DNA of 64,000 nucleotides from contig NC_013720.1 of the NCBI RefSeq assembly GCF_000025185.1, positions 3,534,001 to 3,598,000 on the forward strand, in the 5' to 3' direction. Position 1 is the first letter of the stretch. Every line of letters begins with the position of its first letter. Shown piece by piece: positions 1-9,929 of this stretch. Made by a program: the position numbers and the translations under genes. The notes under the pieces are model-generated. The model was not told the DNA's origin. It saw only the letters and a list, made by a program, of their open reading frames with translations, and made no database searches. This stretch comes from Pirellula staleyi DSM 6068 (lineage in GTDB: Bacteria > Planctomycetota > Planctomycetia > Pirellulales > Pirellulaceae).

Positions 1-2268
1 GACTTTGGCCCGCTCGAGCATCCACGGACCGTTGATCAGCAGCAGAGCCTGATTGGCGGTGGTGGTGTTGTTGCGAACCGGAGCGCTGCCGATCCCTTCG
101 GGAACATCGAACACTTCGAGGAGTGGATCGCGTTTGTTGCGGAACACTTTCACGTAGATACTGCGGCGAGGGTCGGCTGGTTCGGCTCCTTCGCCACCCA
201 CCTGAGGATCGAGTTCGCCCGAGACTGCGAGCGCGGCATCGCGAATCTGCTCAGCTGCCAAACGGCGCACCGTCATGCGAGCGAGGAACTTGTTGGCGGG
301 ATCGCGGGCCACACTCGCGGCGAGTTCAGGGCCGCGCGATGCTTGGCGATAAGCGGCCGAAGTGACCATCAGACGATGAATCGGCTTGAGCCGGAAATCG
401 TGCGCGGCCAATTGATGCGCCAGATAATCGAGCAGCTGAGGATGCGTGGGTGGCTGACCGAGTCGGCCAAAATCGCTCGCCGATTCCACGAGTCCCACCC
501 CGAAGTGATACTGCCACATCCGGTTGACCATTACGCGCGCGGTGAGCGGATTTTCGGGGGAAGCAATCCAGTTGGCCAGAGCCAATCGGCGTCCCGTTGT
601 TGCCGAATCGGCAGGGGGCACAATCGCATGATTGCTGGGCGAACTAGACGAGGAAACGAGAACGGTCGGTGGACCAGGCAAGACTTCTGCAGCGGCCCGT
701 TTTCCTGGGATCAGCGTCGGTGGAGCTACCGGGCCAATGTCGGTGGCGGTTGCCATGGTTGGAATCGCTTGCGGCTTCTGCTTCTCGAGTTCGGCGAGCT
801 GCTGCTTGAGCGCGGTCCATTGCTCGAGTCGCTGTCCGGTCAACTTCTTGGTGAAGTCGACCTTCTTGATATCGTCGTACGCTTGCCGCAAGGCGAGCTG
901 GTAGAGCTGTTCTTCGTACGGTGTGCGCTCGGCTGCCTGCTTGAAGAGCGCGGGCTTCACTTCTTCCGGAAATCGCGACAGCTGCGAGCGAGCTGCGGCA
1001 TCGAGATGCGGTCGCTCGATCGCTTCGATTGCGGCACGAATGGGGGCGGTTGCATTTTCCCAAGCGGCCAGCGCCTCTTGCTGGGAAGGCTCGACCAGCA
1101 ACGTTTCATCGCGCCAGCCGAGCGGCGTGAAATGGGCCTGCAGTCGGAAATAATCTTCCTGCAAAATCGGGTCGAACTTGTGATCGTGGCAGCGGGCGCA
1201 CTGCATTCCCATGCCGAGAAACACGTCGGCGGTGACATCGGTCAGGTCGTTGAGAATCACGCTCCACTGCGTCTTGACGTCGCGCTGGTTGTACTCGTAG
1301 ACCCCGAGTCGCAAGTAGCCTGTGGCGGCCAAGTTCTCGGCGGTGATCGGACGGAGCTCATCCCCGGCGAGTTGCTGGCGGATGAACTCGGTGTAAGGCT
1401 TGTCGTTATTGAAGGCATCGATCACGTAATCGCGATAACGCCAAGCAGTGGGACGATAGGCGTCTTGCTTATAGCCATCCGATTCCGCATAGCGCACCAG
1501 ATCGAGCCAGTGCCGTGCCCAGCGCTCGCCATACGCTCGGCTGGCGAGCAAACGATCGACGAGATGTTCGTACGCATCGTCGCGCTCATCGGCCAGGAAT
1601 TGCTGCAGTTCTTCCGCGGTGGGAGGAAGCCCGGTGAGGTCGAACTTCACGCGTCGCAGCAGTGTGGCTTTGTCGGCTTCAGCGGCAGGCTGCAGTTCTT
1701 GCTGCTGCATGGCTGCCAAGAGGAACTGATCGATGGCGCCGCGCGACCACGTATCTGCCGCGATTTTCGGCGGCGCGATCGGGGCAATCGGCTGAAATGC
1801 CCAGTAGCTGCGATCTTCGTCGGTGATCTCGTGACGCTTCACACGTAGCGCGGGCCCCGTCCCTGCCGGGTCGGCTGGAAAAGGTGCGCCGATCTTCACC
1901 CATTCGGTCAGAATGGCGATCTTGTCGTCGGGCAGTTTTCCACTCGGTGGCATCTCGAGCGACTCGTAACGAATCGCTTCGATCAGCAAACTTTCGTCCG
2001 GCTTACCGGCAACGATTGCAGCTCCCGATTCGCCACCTTGCTGCAGTGAAGCATGGGTATCTAAGCGTAACTCTCCCTTGTGTTTATCTCCCGCATGACA
2101 GCCGTGGCAATGCTCGACGAAGATCGGACGGACCTTGCTTTCGAAGAAGGCGATCGCTTCGCTCGAGGGCTCGGGCGAGGCGGCGTAGGTCGTCGATGTC
2201 AGCAGGCAGACGAGGATCGCCAGCGGGGCGATGCATCGTCGCTTCTGGAGTCGAGCGGCAGAGGGCAT
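1..2268 (-). CDS. PSCyt1/DUF1549/DUF1553 cytochrome-like protein, partial
   Basis: The gene runs off the left window edge, so the C-terminus is missing; 756 codons are visible. It starts at an ATG followed by a signal peptide (LAILVCLLTSTTYA). A planctomycete-type cytochrome c motif HCHGCH lies near residues 50-55. The DUF1549 region follows (FDLTGLPPTAEEL, then a second haem-like motif CARCH in MQCARCHDHKFDPI), and then the DUF1553 region (NPLTARVMVNRMWQYHFG). Proteins with this order are abundant in planctomycetes, are exported, and are thought to bind haem; their substrate is not established. The sulfatase or DUF1501 partners often found next to such genes may lie to the left. Family assignment is firm and function is unknown. 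Confidence 0.9.
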   Translation of the reverse strand, partial: MPSAARLQKRRCIAPLAILVCLLTSTTYAASPEPSSEAIAFFESKVRPIFVEHCHGCHAGDKHKGELRLDTHASLQQGGESGAAIVAGKPDESLLIEAIRYESLEMPPSGKLPDDKIAILTEWVKIGAPFPADPAGTGPALRVKRHEITDEDRSYWAFQPIAPIAPPKIAADTWSRGAIDQFLLAAMQQQELQPAAEADKATLLRRVKFDLTGLPPTAEELQQFLADERDDAYEHLVDRLLASRAYGERWARHWLDLVRYAESDGYKQDAYRPTAWRYRDYVIDAFNNDKPYTEFIRQQLAGDELRPITAENLAATGYLRLGVYEYNQRDVKTQWSVILNDLTDVTADVFLGMGMQCARCHDHKFDPILQEDYFRLQAHFTPLGWRDETLLVEPSQQEALAAWENATAPIRAAIEAIERPHLDAAARSQLSRFPEEVKPALFKQAAERTPYEEQLYQLALRQAYDDIKKVDFTKKLTGQRLEQWTALKQQLAELEKQKPQAIPTMATATDIGPVAPPTLIPGKRAAAEVLPGPPTVLVSSSSSPSNHAIVPPADSATTGRRLALANWIASPENPLTARVMVNRMWQYHFGVGLVESASDFGRLGQPPTHPQLLDYLAHQLAAHDFRLKPIHRLMVTSAAYRQASRGPELAASVARDPANKFLARMTVRRLAAEQIRDAALAVSGELDPQVGGEGAEPADPRRSIYVKVFRNKRDPLLEVFDVPEGIGSAPVRNNTTTANQALLLINGPWMLERAKV

Positions 2269-2527
2269 GCGTGGAGTTTCCTTCCCACGTGGGAGCAAAG
2301 TCGCCAAGGAGCGATCGATCAGCGCGAGCCTCGGAAGGGCCGCTCCATGATCCATCGGAACATACTTGTGCAAACTTTGATGGTATCCCGCCCGCTGCGC
2401 ACCGTCAACGAAAACTGACCCGAAATGGGCCAGTCGGAAGGTGTGTTATAGGGGCCAAAACTCGCGCAAAAGCGCAACATGCGCGAGTTCACGCGCGCCC
2501 CTCGCTGGAAGTCCTTTAACCTCGCCC

Positions 2528-3709
2528 TTAGCCTCGGTTGGCGGCGAGCCAGCGGAGCTCGTCGGCGATCCCATCAGCGAGTGCCCCGCGCCGGAGCTCG
2601 TCGGGAAGCACACCCCAGGCATAGGTCTCGACCTCGAAGTGCTCGCAGGTCGACATTTCACGCGCTGCTGTTAACGCCTCGCGGATATCCGACTGCGACG
2701 TGCTGAGGTAGCCGAAGCAAGGCAGGAAAATCGGTACGTGGAAGTGCGTCCGCCAGCAGCCGGTCAGGTTGTGACGCTCGGCGGCAATCGCTTCCGCCAG
2801 ATCGGTGTAGAGGACGCGCTTCCCTTCGCGCATCACGGTGGTTTGATGCAGGTAGCGAGGTTCGTGAAAGGCAGCCAGTTGCTCGAGCGCCGCTTCGCGC
2901 TCGCCACCGGCCAGACGATCGAAGTCGAGAATCACTGCCGACGAGACTTGCATCTTGCCGACTTCAATGCCTGCGTCGCGATATAAACGAAAGGCTTCGC
3001 GCTGCGGCTCGAACATCACCGCCGAATGGCAGACGTCGTGACAGATCCGCAAGTGACGCCGCACCAAATCGTCGTCGGCGCTGCCGAGCAGATGCGTTTG
3101 AAAGAACTCGACCATGTCGGTCGCTTCGTCGAGCAAGCAACCTGGCTCGGGCTCGATGCAAACCGACATCAGCCGACCGGTGCGCTGTTCGATGCCAGCG
3201 AGATGCCGCGCGACGGTCCGCAGATGTTCGCCGGCGATCTGCAGCTGCTCGTCACCCACCTCAGGCGTAGGCCAGCCGAGCGGCAAGGTCGAGATGCTTC
3301 CATACTCACCCGGCTCGAGCAGTTCGTCGAGAATATCGGCGAGCAGGCAGGTGTAGTCGAGTCGTTCTCGATCCCACCAGGTCGGTTTGTAAACTTCGTG
3401 CTTGACGACAGGCTGATGAAAATCGCCGTAGGGAAAACCGTTCACGGTGTAGGGCTTCAAACCATTCTCGCGCAGCCAAGTGCGGAACTCGGCAACGCCA
3501 TCGGTCTCGCGCAGCTGCTGTGCCACTGGCGCGCTCATCCAGAGCCCCACCCCCATCATCTGTGTAGGAGCAAATTTTTCGCGCACCTGCACAGCATACT
3601 TCTCAAGACTTTCGCGCATCCCCGCGAGGCCATGACCTGCGTGTACGTTGGTGCAATATCCAATGCTCGATGCCGCCGCAACTTGTTTCCCCGCAACCCG
3701 CGTGATCAT
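2528..3709 (-). CDS. EboE-like TIM-barrel metabolite traffic protein
   Basis: This 393-aa protein has the look of the xylose-isomerase-like TIM-barrel family that includes EboE. The N-terminal GYCTNVHAG motif, FPYGDFH near residue 95 and the C-terminal PCFGYLSTSQSDI segment are what I recognise. In the ebo cluster of cyanobacteria, EboE works with EboA-F in moving secondary-metabolite precursors to the periplasm. No other ebo gene is visible here, so the job in this organism is unclear. It stands alone between two genes of the PSCyt/DUF1501 type, on the same strand. The start codon has only a weak Shine-Dalgarno sequence. Another sugar isomerase or epimerase of the same fold is an alternative. 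Confidence 0.7.
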   Translation of the reverse strand: MITRVAGKQVAAASSIGYCTNVHAGHGLAGMRESLEKYAVQVREKFAPTQMMGVGLWMSAPVAQQLRETDGVAEFRTWLRENGLKPYTVNGFPYGDFHQPVVKHEVYKPTWWDRERLDYTCLLADILDELLEPGEYGSISTLPLGWPTPEVGDEQLQIAGEHLRTVARHLAGIEQRTGRLMSVCIEPEPGCLLDEATDMVEFFQTHLLGSADDDLVRRHLRICHDVCHSAVMFEPQREAFRLYRDAGIEVGKMQVSSAVILDFDRLAGGEREAALEQLAAFHEPRYLHQTTVMREGKRVLYTDLAEAIAAERHNLTGCWRTHFHVPIFLPCFGYLSTSQSDIREALTAAREMSTCEHFEVETYAWGVLPDELRRGALADGIADELRWLAANRG

Positions 3710-3900
3710 TTCCGGTCGTAGCTTTCTTCGAAGTGGAGGGCGACATCACTTGTCGCCAGTCTGAATTGTAATCCAACAGAGTCGCAAGCGTTAATGGCCT
3801 GACTGAAGGTTGCTCGGCGTTTATCTATCGAGCAATGTTATGTATTTCTGGGGGTGCTATTGGCAGCTCAACATGATTGTCGTCGTTACGTGCTCAACAT

Positions 3901-3928
3901 TGCTGGGCAAGCCAGCAGTGCCACCCCG
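3901..3928. repeat. Dispersed intergenic palindromic repeat, copy 1
   Basis: The hairpin TGCTGG-GCAAG-CCAGCA followed by GTGCCACCC is found in the gap between the EboE-like gene and the DUF1501 gene. The reverse complement recurs at 50047-50075, and related GTGCCACTGG/CCAGTGGCACCCC elements lie at 13067-13135 and 43648-43800. It is probably a dispersed planctomycete intergenic repeat. Confidence 0.55.
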
Positions 3929-3980
3929 TTTTCAATGATATTCATCGTTAGTCGAAGTACTACTTATAGCTTGGCTCGAT

Positions 3981-5477
3981 TTATCGGAGCAGCGGCTGAA
4001 CCACCTTGCCCCCTTGATCGGTAAGGCGCACGTCGAGCCCCTTGAAGGGGACGACCAGTTTTTTGTGATCGAAGCCAAACAGGTGCAGAATCGTCGCGTG
4101 AAAGTCGTTCATGTGGACCGGATTTTCGACGACGCTCCAGCCGATCTCGTCGGTCTTGCCGTAGACCGTTCCCCCTTTGATGCCACCCCCGGCCATCCAC
4201 AAACTGAAGGCGAACGGATGATGGTCGCGCCCTGCTTTTTCGGGCATTTTTCCGCCCCGATTCTCGGCCAATGGGGTGCGACCAAATTCGCTGGCAAACA
4301 CCACCAGCGTATCATCGAGCATCCCGCGCTGCTTCAGATCTTTGAGGAGTGCTGCCATCGGCTGATCGGCCATGCTGGTGCAGTAGGCAAGTTCGTCATC
4401 GAGATTGCTATGGTGATCCCACGATGAGTGGACGAGCGTCACAAACCGGACGCCGCGCTCGACCATTCGCCGCGCGAGCAAACAGTTGCGAGCAAAACGC
4501 TGATGCACATCGGGACCACCGCCGCGACTGCTCTTGATGCTCGGCTCGGGGCGATCGCAGCCATACATGTCGAGTGTGGCCTGCGTCTCTTGACTCAGGT
4601 CGACCAGTTCCGGCGCTGCCGACTGCATCCGAAACGCCAGTTCATAGGCCGCGATGCGGCTCGCGATTTCGCCATCTCCAGCTTCGGCCAGATGCTGCGC
4701 GTTGAGCTCCGAGAGCGCTTGGAGATCGCGCGATTGCATCTCCTGGGTGACACCTGCGGGACTGGCCAGATTGAGAACCGGAGTCCCTTTGTCGCGAAAC
4801 AGCACCCCTTGATAGGTCGACGGCAGAAAACCGCTCGACCAGTTCGAGACCCCCGCGCTCCCACCACGACCTGCGGTAAGAACCACATAGCCGGGCAAGT
4901 TCGCGCTTTCGCTCCCGAGGCCATAAGTGAGCCACGAGCCTACCGAAGGACGACCAAACCGAGGGACACCACTCATCAGCATCAGCTGCGCGGGATGATG
5001 ATTAAACGCATCGGTGTGCATCGAACGGACGAGGGCAATGTCGTCGGCACACTGGCCGATATGCGGCAGATAGTCGGAAAGCTCCATGCCACACTCGCCA
5101 TGCGCGGTGAACTTGCGTGGGCTCCCCCAGAGGACAGCGGTCTCTTTTTTGATGAACGCGAAACGGACTTTCTCGGTCATCGAGTCGGGGAGCTTTTCCC
5201 CGTGCATCGCTTGCAGTTTCGGCTTGGGATCGTAGAGGTCGATATGGCTCGGCGCACCTTCCGGTAGAAAGAAGATGCACCGTTTGGCTTTGGGAGCAAA
5301 GTGAGGTGGTTTCGGAGCCAAAGGATCATGCGCACGATCGACCGATTCGTCGGCCAGTGCGCCATGCTCGCGCAGCAGCGAAGCGAGCGCAAGCAGGCCG
5401 ATCCCCGACGCGCTGCTGGTGAAAAACTGGCGTCGCGCGAGATCGATTTGCTTTTCTAGCGGCAAGGGGCTGTGCAT
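3981..5477 (-). CDS. DUF1501 domain-containing protein (exported, sulfatase-like fold)
   Basis: This 498-aa protein belongs to the DUF1501 family, common in planctomycetes and related to alkaline-phosphatase/sulfatase folds. It opens with LARRQFFTSSASGIGLLALA, a Tat-like twin-arginine signal, so it is probably exported folded. Family signatures include IFFLPEGAPSHIDLYDPK near residue 70, RHHP-type segments (FNHHPAQLMLMSGVPRFGRPS) and VVFASEFGRTPLAENRGGK near residue 400. A GGAG ribosome-binding site precedes the ATG. The gene starts 6 bp after the stop of the upstream PSD1/cytochrome protein and is surely cotranscribed with it. This pairing is the standard planctomycete arrangement, but the shared substrate is unknown. 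Confidence 0.9.
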   Translation of the reverse strand: MHSPLPLEKQIDLARRQFFTSSASGIGLLALASLLREHGALADESVDRAHDPLAPKPPHFAPKAKRCIFFLPEGAPSHIDLYDPKPKLQAMHGEKLPDSMTEKVRFAFIKKETAVLWGSPRKFTAHGECGMELSDYLPHIGQCADDIALVRSMHTDAFNHHPAQLMLMSGVPRFGRPSVGSWLTYGLGSESANLPGYVVLTAGRGGSAGVSNWSSGFLPSTYQGVLFRDKGTPVLNLASPAGVTQEMQSRDLQALSELNAQHLAEAGDGEIASRIAAYELAFRMQSAAPELVDLSQETQATLDMYGCDRPEPSIKSSRGGGPDVHQRFARNCLLARRMVERGVRFVTLVHSSWDHHSNLDDELAYCTSMADQPMAALLKDLKQRGMLDDTLVVFASEFGRTPLAENRGGKMPEKAGRDHHPFAFSLWMAGGGIKGGTVYGKTDEIGWSVVENPVHMNDFHATILHLFGFDHKKLVVPFKGLDVRLTDQGGKVVQPLLR

Positions 5478-5483
5478 CGACGG

Positions 5484-8072
5484 TTACTCCCGCGTCATGA
5501 ATTGATCGAGATTCAGCATCACCCGCGATGCATGGTGCCACGCCTCTTGCTCGGCCCGCTGCGGATCGTGACCTGCCGCCAAACTGGCGGTTCGCTGCGC
5601 GTCGACAAGCTTGGCGAGGGTCGCCGCTTCACTCGACGACGCTGGTCGCGCCAGGCAAATCAGCACGAGTCGATCGATCCGCTGCCGCTCGATCTGCTCG
5701 GCGAGTGGCGCATCACCAGCTTCTGTTTTGGACGACTCAGCGGCTGGTACATCGCGCTGCACGCGCCGCGCGAGCCCGGCAGCGGCTTCGTAGAAAACCG
5801 GGTCGTTAAACAGGGTGAGCGCTTGCAGCGGCGTGTTGCTGATTTGCCGACGTGGAGAGGTTTCGTTCGAGTCGGGACAGTCGAACGTCATCAACATCGG
5901 ATAGGGGCTCGTCCGCTGAAAAAACGTGTACATTCCCCGGCGATAACGATCGCTGCCGGTCGATTCGGTCCACTTGGCACTCCCGGCATACGTGAGGCTG
6001 GCATACTCGGCTGGCTGAGGCGGACGAACACTCGCGCCACCAATCTGTGTCGCCAAATCACCCGCCGCAGCGAGCGAAATATCGCGAATCAGTTCCGCTT
6101 CAATCCGCCTTCGCACTTGCCGCGCCAGGAGGCTGTTATCAGGATCGATCGCCATGAGTTCTGGCCGCGCAACACTACTTTGGCGATAGGTGTGCGACCG
6201 CATGATGGTCCGGAGCAAATGCTTGAGACTCCAGTCGTGCTCGATGAAATCAGCAGCAAGCGCGTCGAGTAGTTCGGGATGCGTCGGTGGCGATCCTTGT
6301 TTGCCGAAATCGTCGCTCGAAGTGACGAGCCCTTTGCCAAACAGATGCAGCCAGACACGATTCACCAGCACCCGCGCCACCAGCGGGCTGGCATCGCTGG
6401 TCATCCAGTGGGCCAAATCGATCCGGTCGGCTGTGCTGCCGCGCGGTGAGAGTTTTGGCAGCGCGGCTGGAGTCCCCGGCTGCACCACATCGCCGGGGGA
6501 AAGAAAATCGCCACGAATGTGCAGCCGCGTTTCGCGCGGCGCTTTGCGCTCGACGAGCGATTGCACTTTCGCTTCGATTCGAAGCGCGGGACGCTTCGCG
6601 CGGTGATCGGCGATTTCTTTCGCAAGTTTCGCACGCTCCGCATCATTGTCGCGCACATGCTGCGCCATCACCTCGCGGTCAGCATCGCTCCGAGCTGCGG
6701 CGTCACGAGCCAGAATCGCCCGCAGATTTTCCGGTAACTTTTCGAGCAGTTTTTCGTCCGTCTTGGTCGACGTTTCCCAGCGCTCGATGGCCAATGCAAG
6801 TTGCTCGGCATCCCATTGAGCTAGATCGCTTTCGAGCTTCTTCAGACGTTTTTCGTAAGCATGCATCGCCTTGGCGAGCTGCTCCTGATCGCTCGCGCGC
6901 GGAACATCGGGATTCACTTCATCGGCGCTGTTAAACATCGCGTAGAGCGAAAAATATTCGCGCTGCGTGATCGGATCGTACTTGTGCGTATGACACTGCG
7001 CGCACCCCACCGTGAGCCCTAGAAAAACCGAACCGACTGTATTAATCCGGTCGACTGTCTTCTTGGTCCGATCCTCTTCTGGATCGATTCCCCCTTCGGC
7101 GTTGTGCAGCGTGTTGCGATGAAATCCACTCGCGATGGTCCCTTGCGGATCGGCAGGTGTCGCGAGCATATCTCCGGCGATTTGCAGCTGCGCGAATTGA
7201 TCGAACGGCAGATCGCTGTTGAGCGACTCGATCACCCAGTCGCGATAGCGAAACGCAAACTCGCGCGGCTTATCTTTTTCGTAGCCATCGCTGTCGGCAT
7301 ACCGGGCCAGATCGAGCCAGTGTCGTCCCCACCGCTCCCCAAAATGAGGCGAGGCGAGCAAGCGATCGAGCAACTGCTCGTAGGCATCCGGCGCCGTGCT
7401 GCTGGTGAACTTCGCTGCTTCTTCCGGCGTCGGCAGCAGACCGAGCAGGTCGAAGTAGACGCGCCGCAGCTGCGTGTGCTTCGGGGCTGCTGGTGCAGGT
7501 GCGATCTTCTCCCGCGCCAGGCGCTGCTGAACCCAGTCGTCGATAAAGTTCTCGCGCGCTGCTCCCCTGCCTGCGAGCAACTGCTGATCAACCTCGTGCA
7601 CCACGAGCGGCTGCCAGGCCCAGTGATCGCTGCCAACCGGCTTGGTTGCGTCGCTTTGCGGCCATGTGGCCCCCTCGTCGATCCAGCGTCGAATGAGAGC
7701 CACCTCGCCAGCAGAAAGTGGTTTACCTTTCCCCTCCGGCGGCATCTGCTCTAGTTCGTCGTCGCTTCCATCAAGGACTCGTGCCAGGCGACTATCGGCC
7801 GACTTACCCGCCGCGATCACCGGGCCGAGATCGCCACCCATCATGGCCCGCGCTCGATCGTCGAGCCGCAGCCCCGATTCTTGTACCTCGCTGCCGTGGC
7901 ACGAATAGCACGACCGCCTCAGCAGCGGCTCGATCTCTCGGGCATAGTCGACCTTGGGGAGGGCGCTCTGCGATGGCTCCTCGGCTGAACTGGTCCCCGC
8001 ATAGGTGGCCAAGAGCATGGCCACAAGGAGCGCGAGGGGCCGATGCAGCGAGTGATTCAGTGGAGAAGTCAT
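5484..8072 (-). CDS. PSCyt1/DUF1549/PSD1 (DUF1553) protein
   Basis: I chose the ATG at 8072 because GGAGG lies 7 nt upstream and the protein then opens with a clean signal peptide (LALLVAMLLATYAGTSSA). The 862-aa product has a planctomycete cytochrome c motif CYSCH, the DUF1549 region (FDLLGLLPTPEEAAKF, and CAQCH in VGCAQCHTHKYDPI), a long charged helical linker (EKRLKKLESDLAQWDAEQ), and the DUF1553 region (SPLVARVLVNRVWLHLFGKG). It is the paralogue of the partial gene at the left edge and forms an operon with the DUF1501 gene. It is likely periplasmic and possibly haem-binding. A longer in-frame ATG at 8141 lacks support. Confidence 0.9.
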   Translation of the reverse strand: MTSPLNHSLHRPLALLVAMLLATYAGTSSAEEPSQSALPKVDYAREIEPLLRRSCYSCHGSEVQESGLRLDDRARAMMGGDLGPVIAAGKSADSRLARVLDGSDDELEQMPPEGKGKPLSAGEVALIRRWIDEGATWPQSDATKPVGSDHWAWQPLVVHEVDQQLLAGRGAARENFIDDWVQQRLAREKIAPAPAAPKHTQLRRVYFDLLGLLPTPEEAAKFTSSTAPDAYEQLLDRLLASPHFGERWGRHWLDLARYADSDGYEKDKPREFAFRYRDWVIESLNSDLPFDQFAQLQIAGDMLATPADPQGTIASGFHRNTLHNAEGGIDPEEDRTKKTVDRINTVGSVFLGLTVGCAQCHTHKYDPITQREYFSLYAMFNSADEVNPDVPRASDQEQLAKAMHAYEKRLKKLESDLAQWDAEQLALAIERWETSTKTDEKLLEKLPENLRAILARDAAARSDADREVMAQHVRDNDAERAKLAKEIADHRAKRPALRIEAKVQSLVERKAPRETRLHIRGDFLSPGDVVQPGTPAALPKLSPRGSTADRIDLAHWMTSDASPLVARVLVNRVWLHLFGKGLVTSSDDFGKQGSPPTHPELLDALAADFIEHDWSLKHLLRTIMRSHTYRQSSVARPELMAIDPDNSLLARQVRRRIEAELIRDISLAAAGDLATQIGGASVRPPQPAEYASLTYAGSAKWTESTGSDRYRRGMYTFFQRTSPYPMLMTFDCPDSNETSPRRQISNTPLQALTLFNDPVFYEAAAGLARRVQRDVPAAESSKTEAGDAPLAEQIERQRIDRLVLICLARPASSSEAATLAKLVDAQRTASLAAGHDPQRAEQEAWHHASRVMLNLDQFMTRE

Positions 8073-8228
8073 GCATTGGCCTCCAACTAGGCCAGCGAGC
8101 CGTGGGCGGGGCGCGGAAGGCCCCAGGCTCGGAAGGTCCAAGTGGCTGGTGGGACGTGCAAGCGGCAGGAGGCTTTGAATCTAAGCTCTAGCCCCCTCAG
8201 GGGTCAAATGCGGGAGTTCAGATTCCCG

Positions 8229-9701
8229 TTAAAGAGCTTCCGGCCTCTTGGCGCCCGATCGCAATTGGTCGATCACCCCCACGATGATCCCCGACACAAT
8301 CACCACGATTCCCCAGGCGAGCGATTCCCAGGTGAGCAGCTCGGTGATGGCGTAGGAAAACGACGAATACGACATCAAGAGACTGGAAATCACGAAGATC
8401 GGCACCACCAGCCAGACTAGCGGGGTGCGATAGAGCGAGGCCTCGGGAAAGCGATAGCGGAGCATCGGCAGCGACAGGCCAATGATCGCAAAGAAGCCCC
8501 AAAAGAAGGGGCCCGTGAAGCAAACCAACCGCTCGAACCCTTTGTCGTAGAGTCCAAACGCGATCACCATCGCCACGGTCGCCAGCCCTTGAATCCAGAG
8601 CGAACGTCGCGGCACACCCCGCTCGGCTTCCCACGATCCGAGCCAGCCGAGCAGCGGATGCTCGTTGCCCAAAGCAAAAGAAACGCGCGATCCGGTGAGG
8701 ATCATGCCGTGAATTGCCCCGAGGCAGCTGACACAAATCAGCACGCTGATGATCACACTTCCGGCGCTCCCAAAGCGTGTGGCGAGCACATCGGCCGCGA
8801 TGCTCGGCGAGCTGTACATTGCCGTTCCGAGCGCTCGAAAGAAGGCAAAATTCACCAGCAGATAAATGACCGCCACCGCGATCGTCCCCAGCACCAAGGC
8901 CCGGGAGATATTACGTTTGGGATCGCGCACCTCGGCAGCGACGTACGACATGTCGCTCCAGCCTCCGTAGGCGAACATCACAAACACCATGGCCAGCGCG
9001 ATGCCGGGCATCGGCGCGGGGGCAAGCGACTCGGGAGCCACCGTTTGCATCACAGGCCAAGGGCTCGTGAGGCCGATCAGCACCACTGCCGAGAGCCCAA
9101 CCACTTTGGCGAGCGTCAGCAGGTTTTGCGTCCATTTACCCGCCTGAATGCCGACGACATTCAGCACGGTCAGGACCAAGATCGAGCCGGCAGCAACACC
9201 GACGGTCGCCAGCTTGCTGGTCCCAATCGGAATGATTTTGCTGGCGTAGGTGGCGAGCACAAACGAGATCGCGCCGACATTACCGGGGCGAATGATCCAG
9301 AACTCGACCCAGGCAAACGCAAAGCCTGCCCAGCGACCGAACGCTTTCCGCAGGAACAAATAGTTGCCACCCGCTTCGGAATGATTGGTGGCGATTTCGG
9401 CGTAGCACAAGGCTCCGGCCAAAGCCACAATCGCGCCGGCTCCCCAAATCAGCCCGATTGCCGCGAGCCCCCAAAACCACTGGTCGGCGGAGGTAAGTTC
9501 GGCACTGGCGAGCTGCTCAGGCTGGTAAAACCACCGGAGCAAATCGCGCAGCGTAAACGCCGCGATGCTGGGGGCTTTCTCGTAAATCGCCGAGCCGATG
9601 ATGATCCCGAGAATGATCGACGTGGAATCGACCAGCGACAGCTGCGCGCGAGCGGCGGCTGTTGAATCCTGGGTCGGTTGGGTCTCGGGCGATGCGTCCA
9701 T
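8229..9701 (-). CDS. APC-family amino acid permease
   Basis: This 490-aa membrane protein has about 12 hydrophobic segments. The first contains the APC-superfamily glycine signature SIILGIIIGSAIY, and helix 3 carries EAGGNYLFLRKAFGRWAGF, typical of the amino acid/polyamine/organocation transporters. FAYGGWSDMSYVAAEVRDPKRNI, the conserved helix 6-loop segment, is also clear. It probably imports or exchanges an amino acid across the inner membrane; the substrate cannot be read from the sequence. The ATG is poorly supported by a ribosome-binding site. It is transcribed on its own, divergent from the PQQ-propeller gene. Confidence 0.88.
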   Translation of the reverse strand: MDASPETQPTQDSTAAARAQLSLVDSTSIILGIIIGSAIYEKAPSIAAFTLRDLLRWFYQPEQLASAELTSADQWFWGLAAIGLIWGAGAIVALAGALCYAEIATNHSEAGGNYLFLRKAFGRWAGFAFAWVEFWIIRPGNVGAISFVLATYASKIIPIGTSKLATVGVAAGSILVLTVLNVVGIQAGKWTQNLLTLAKVVGLSAVVLIGLTSPWPVMQTVAPESLAPAPMPGIALAMVFVMFAYGGWSDMSYVAAEVRDPKRNISRALVLGTIAVAVIYLLVNFAFFRALGTAMYSSPSIAADVLATRFGSAGSVIISVLICVSCLGAIHGMILTGSRVSFALGNEHPLLGWLGSWEAERGVPRRSLWIQGLATVAMVIAFGLYDKGFERLVCFTGPFFWGFFAIIGLSLPMLRYRFPEASLYRTPLVWLVVPIFVISSLLMSYSSFSYAITELLTWESLAWGIVVIVSGIIVGVIDQLRSGAKRPEAL

Positions 9702-9929
9702 GCGTGGCGATCTTCGTGAATGCGTGGGGCGGAGTGTCGCGAGTATATCGGAAAACGGCGATAGAGACCTGCTCGGTGGGTAGAAGGTTCAGCCCGAGAG
9801 CACACCGGCGCGAAATTCTCGCATCCTGGGAATTGATCCGTTACGATTGGTCCGCCCGAAGCCAACTACATCTGTAGCGGCTCGACTCGCTTCTCTTCTC
9901 ACGCTGCTCGCAATCCCGGAGATCTCGTC

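Noticed and set aside
343-1848. Long plus-strand open frame opposite the first gene
   Set aside because: It is the antisense shadow of the DUF1549/DUF1553 gene and lacks a family match.
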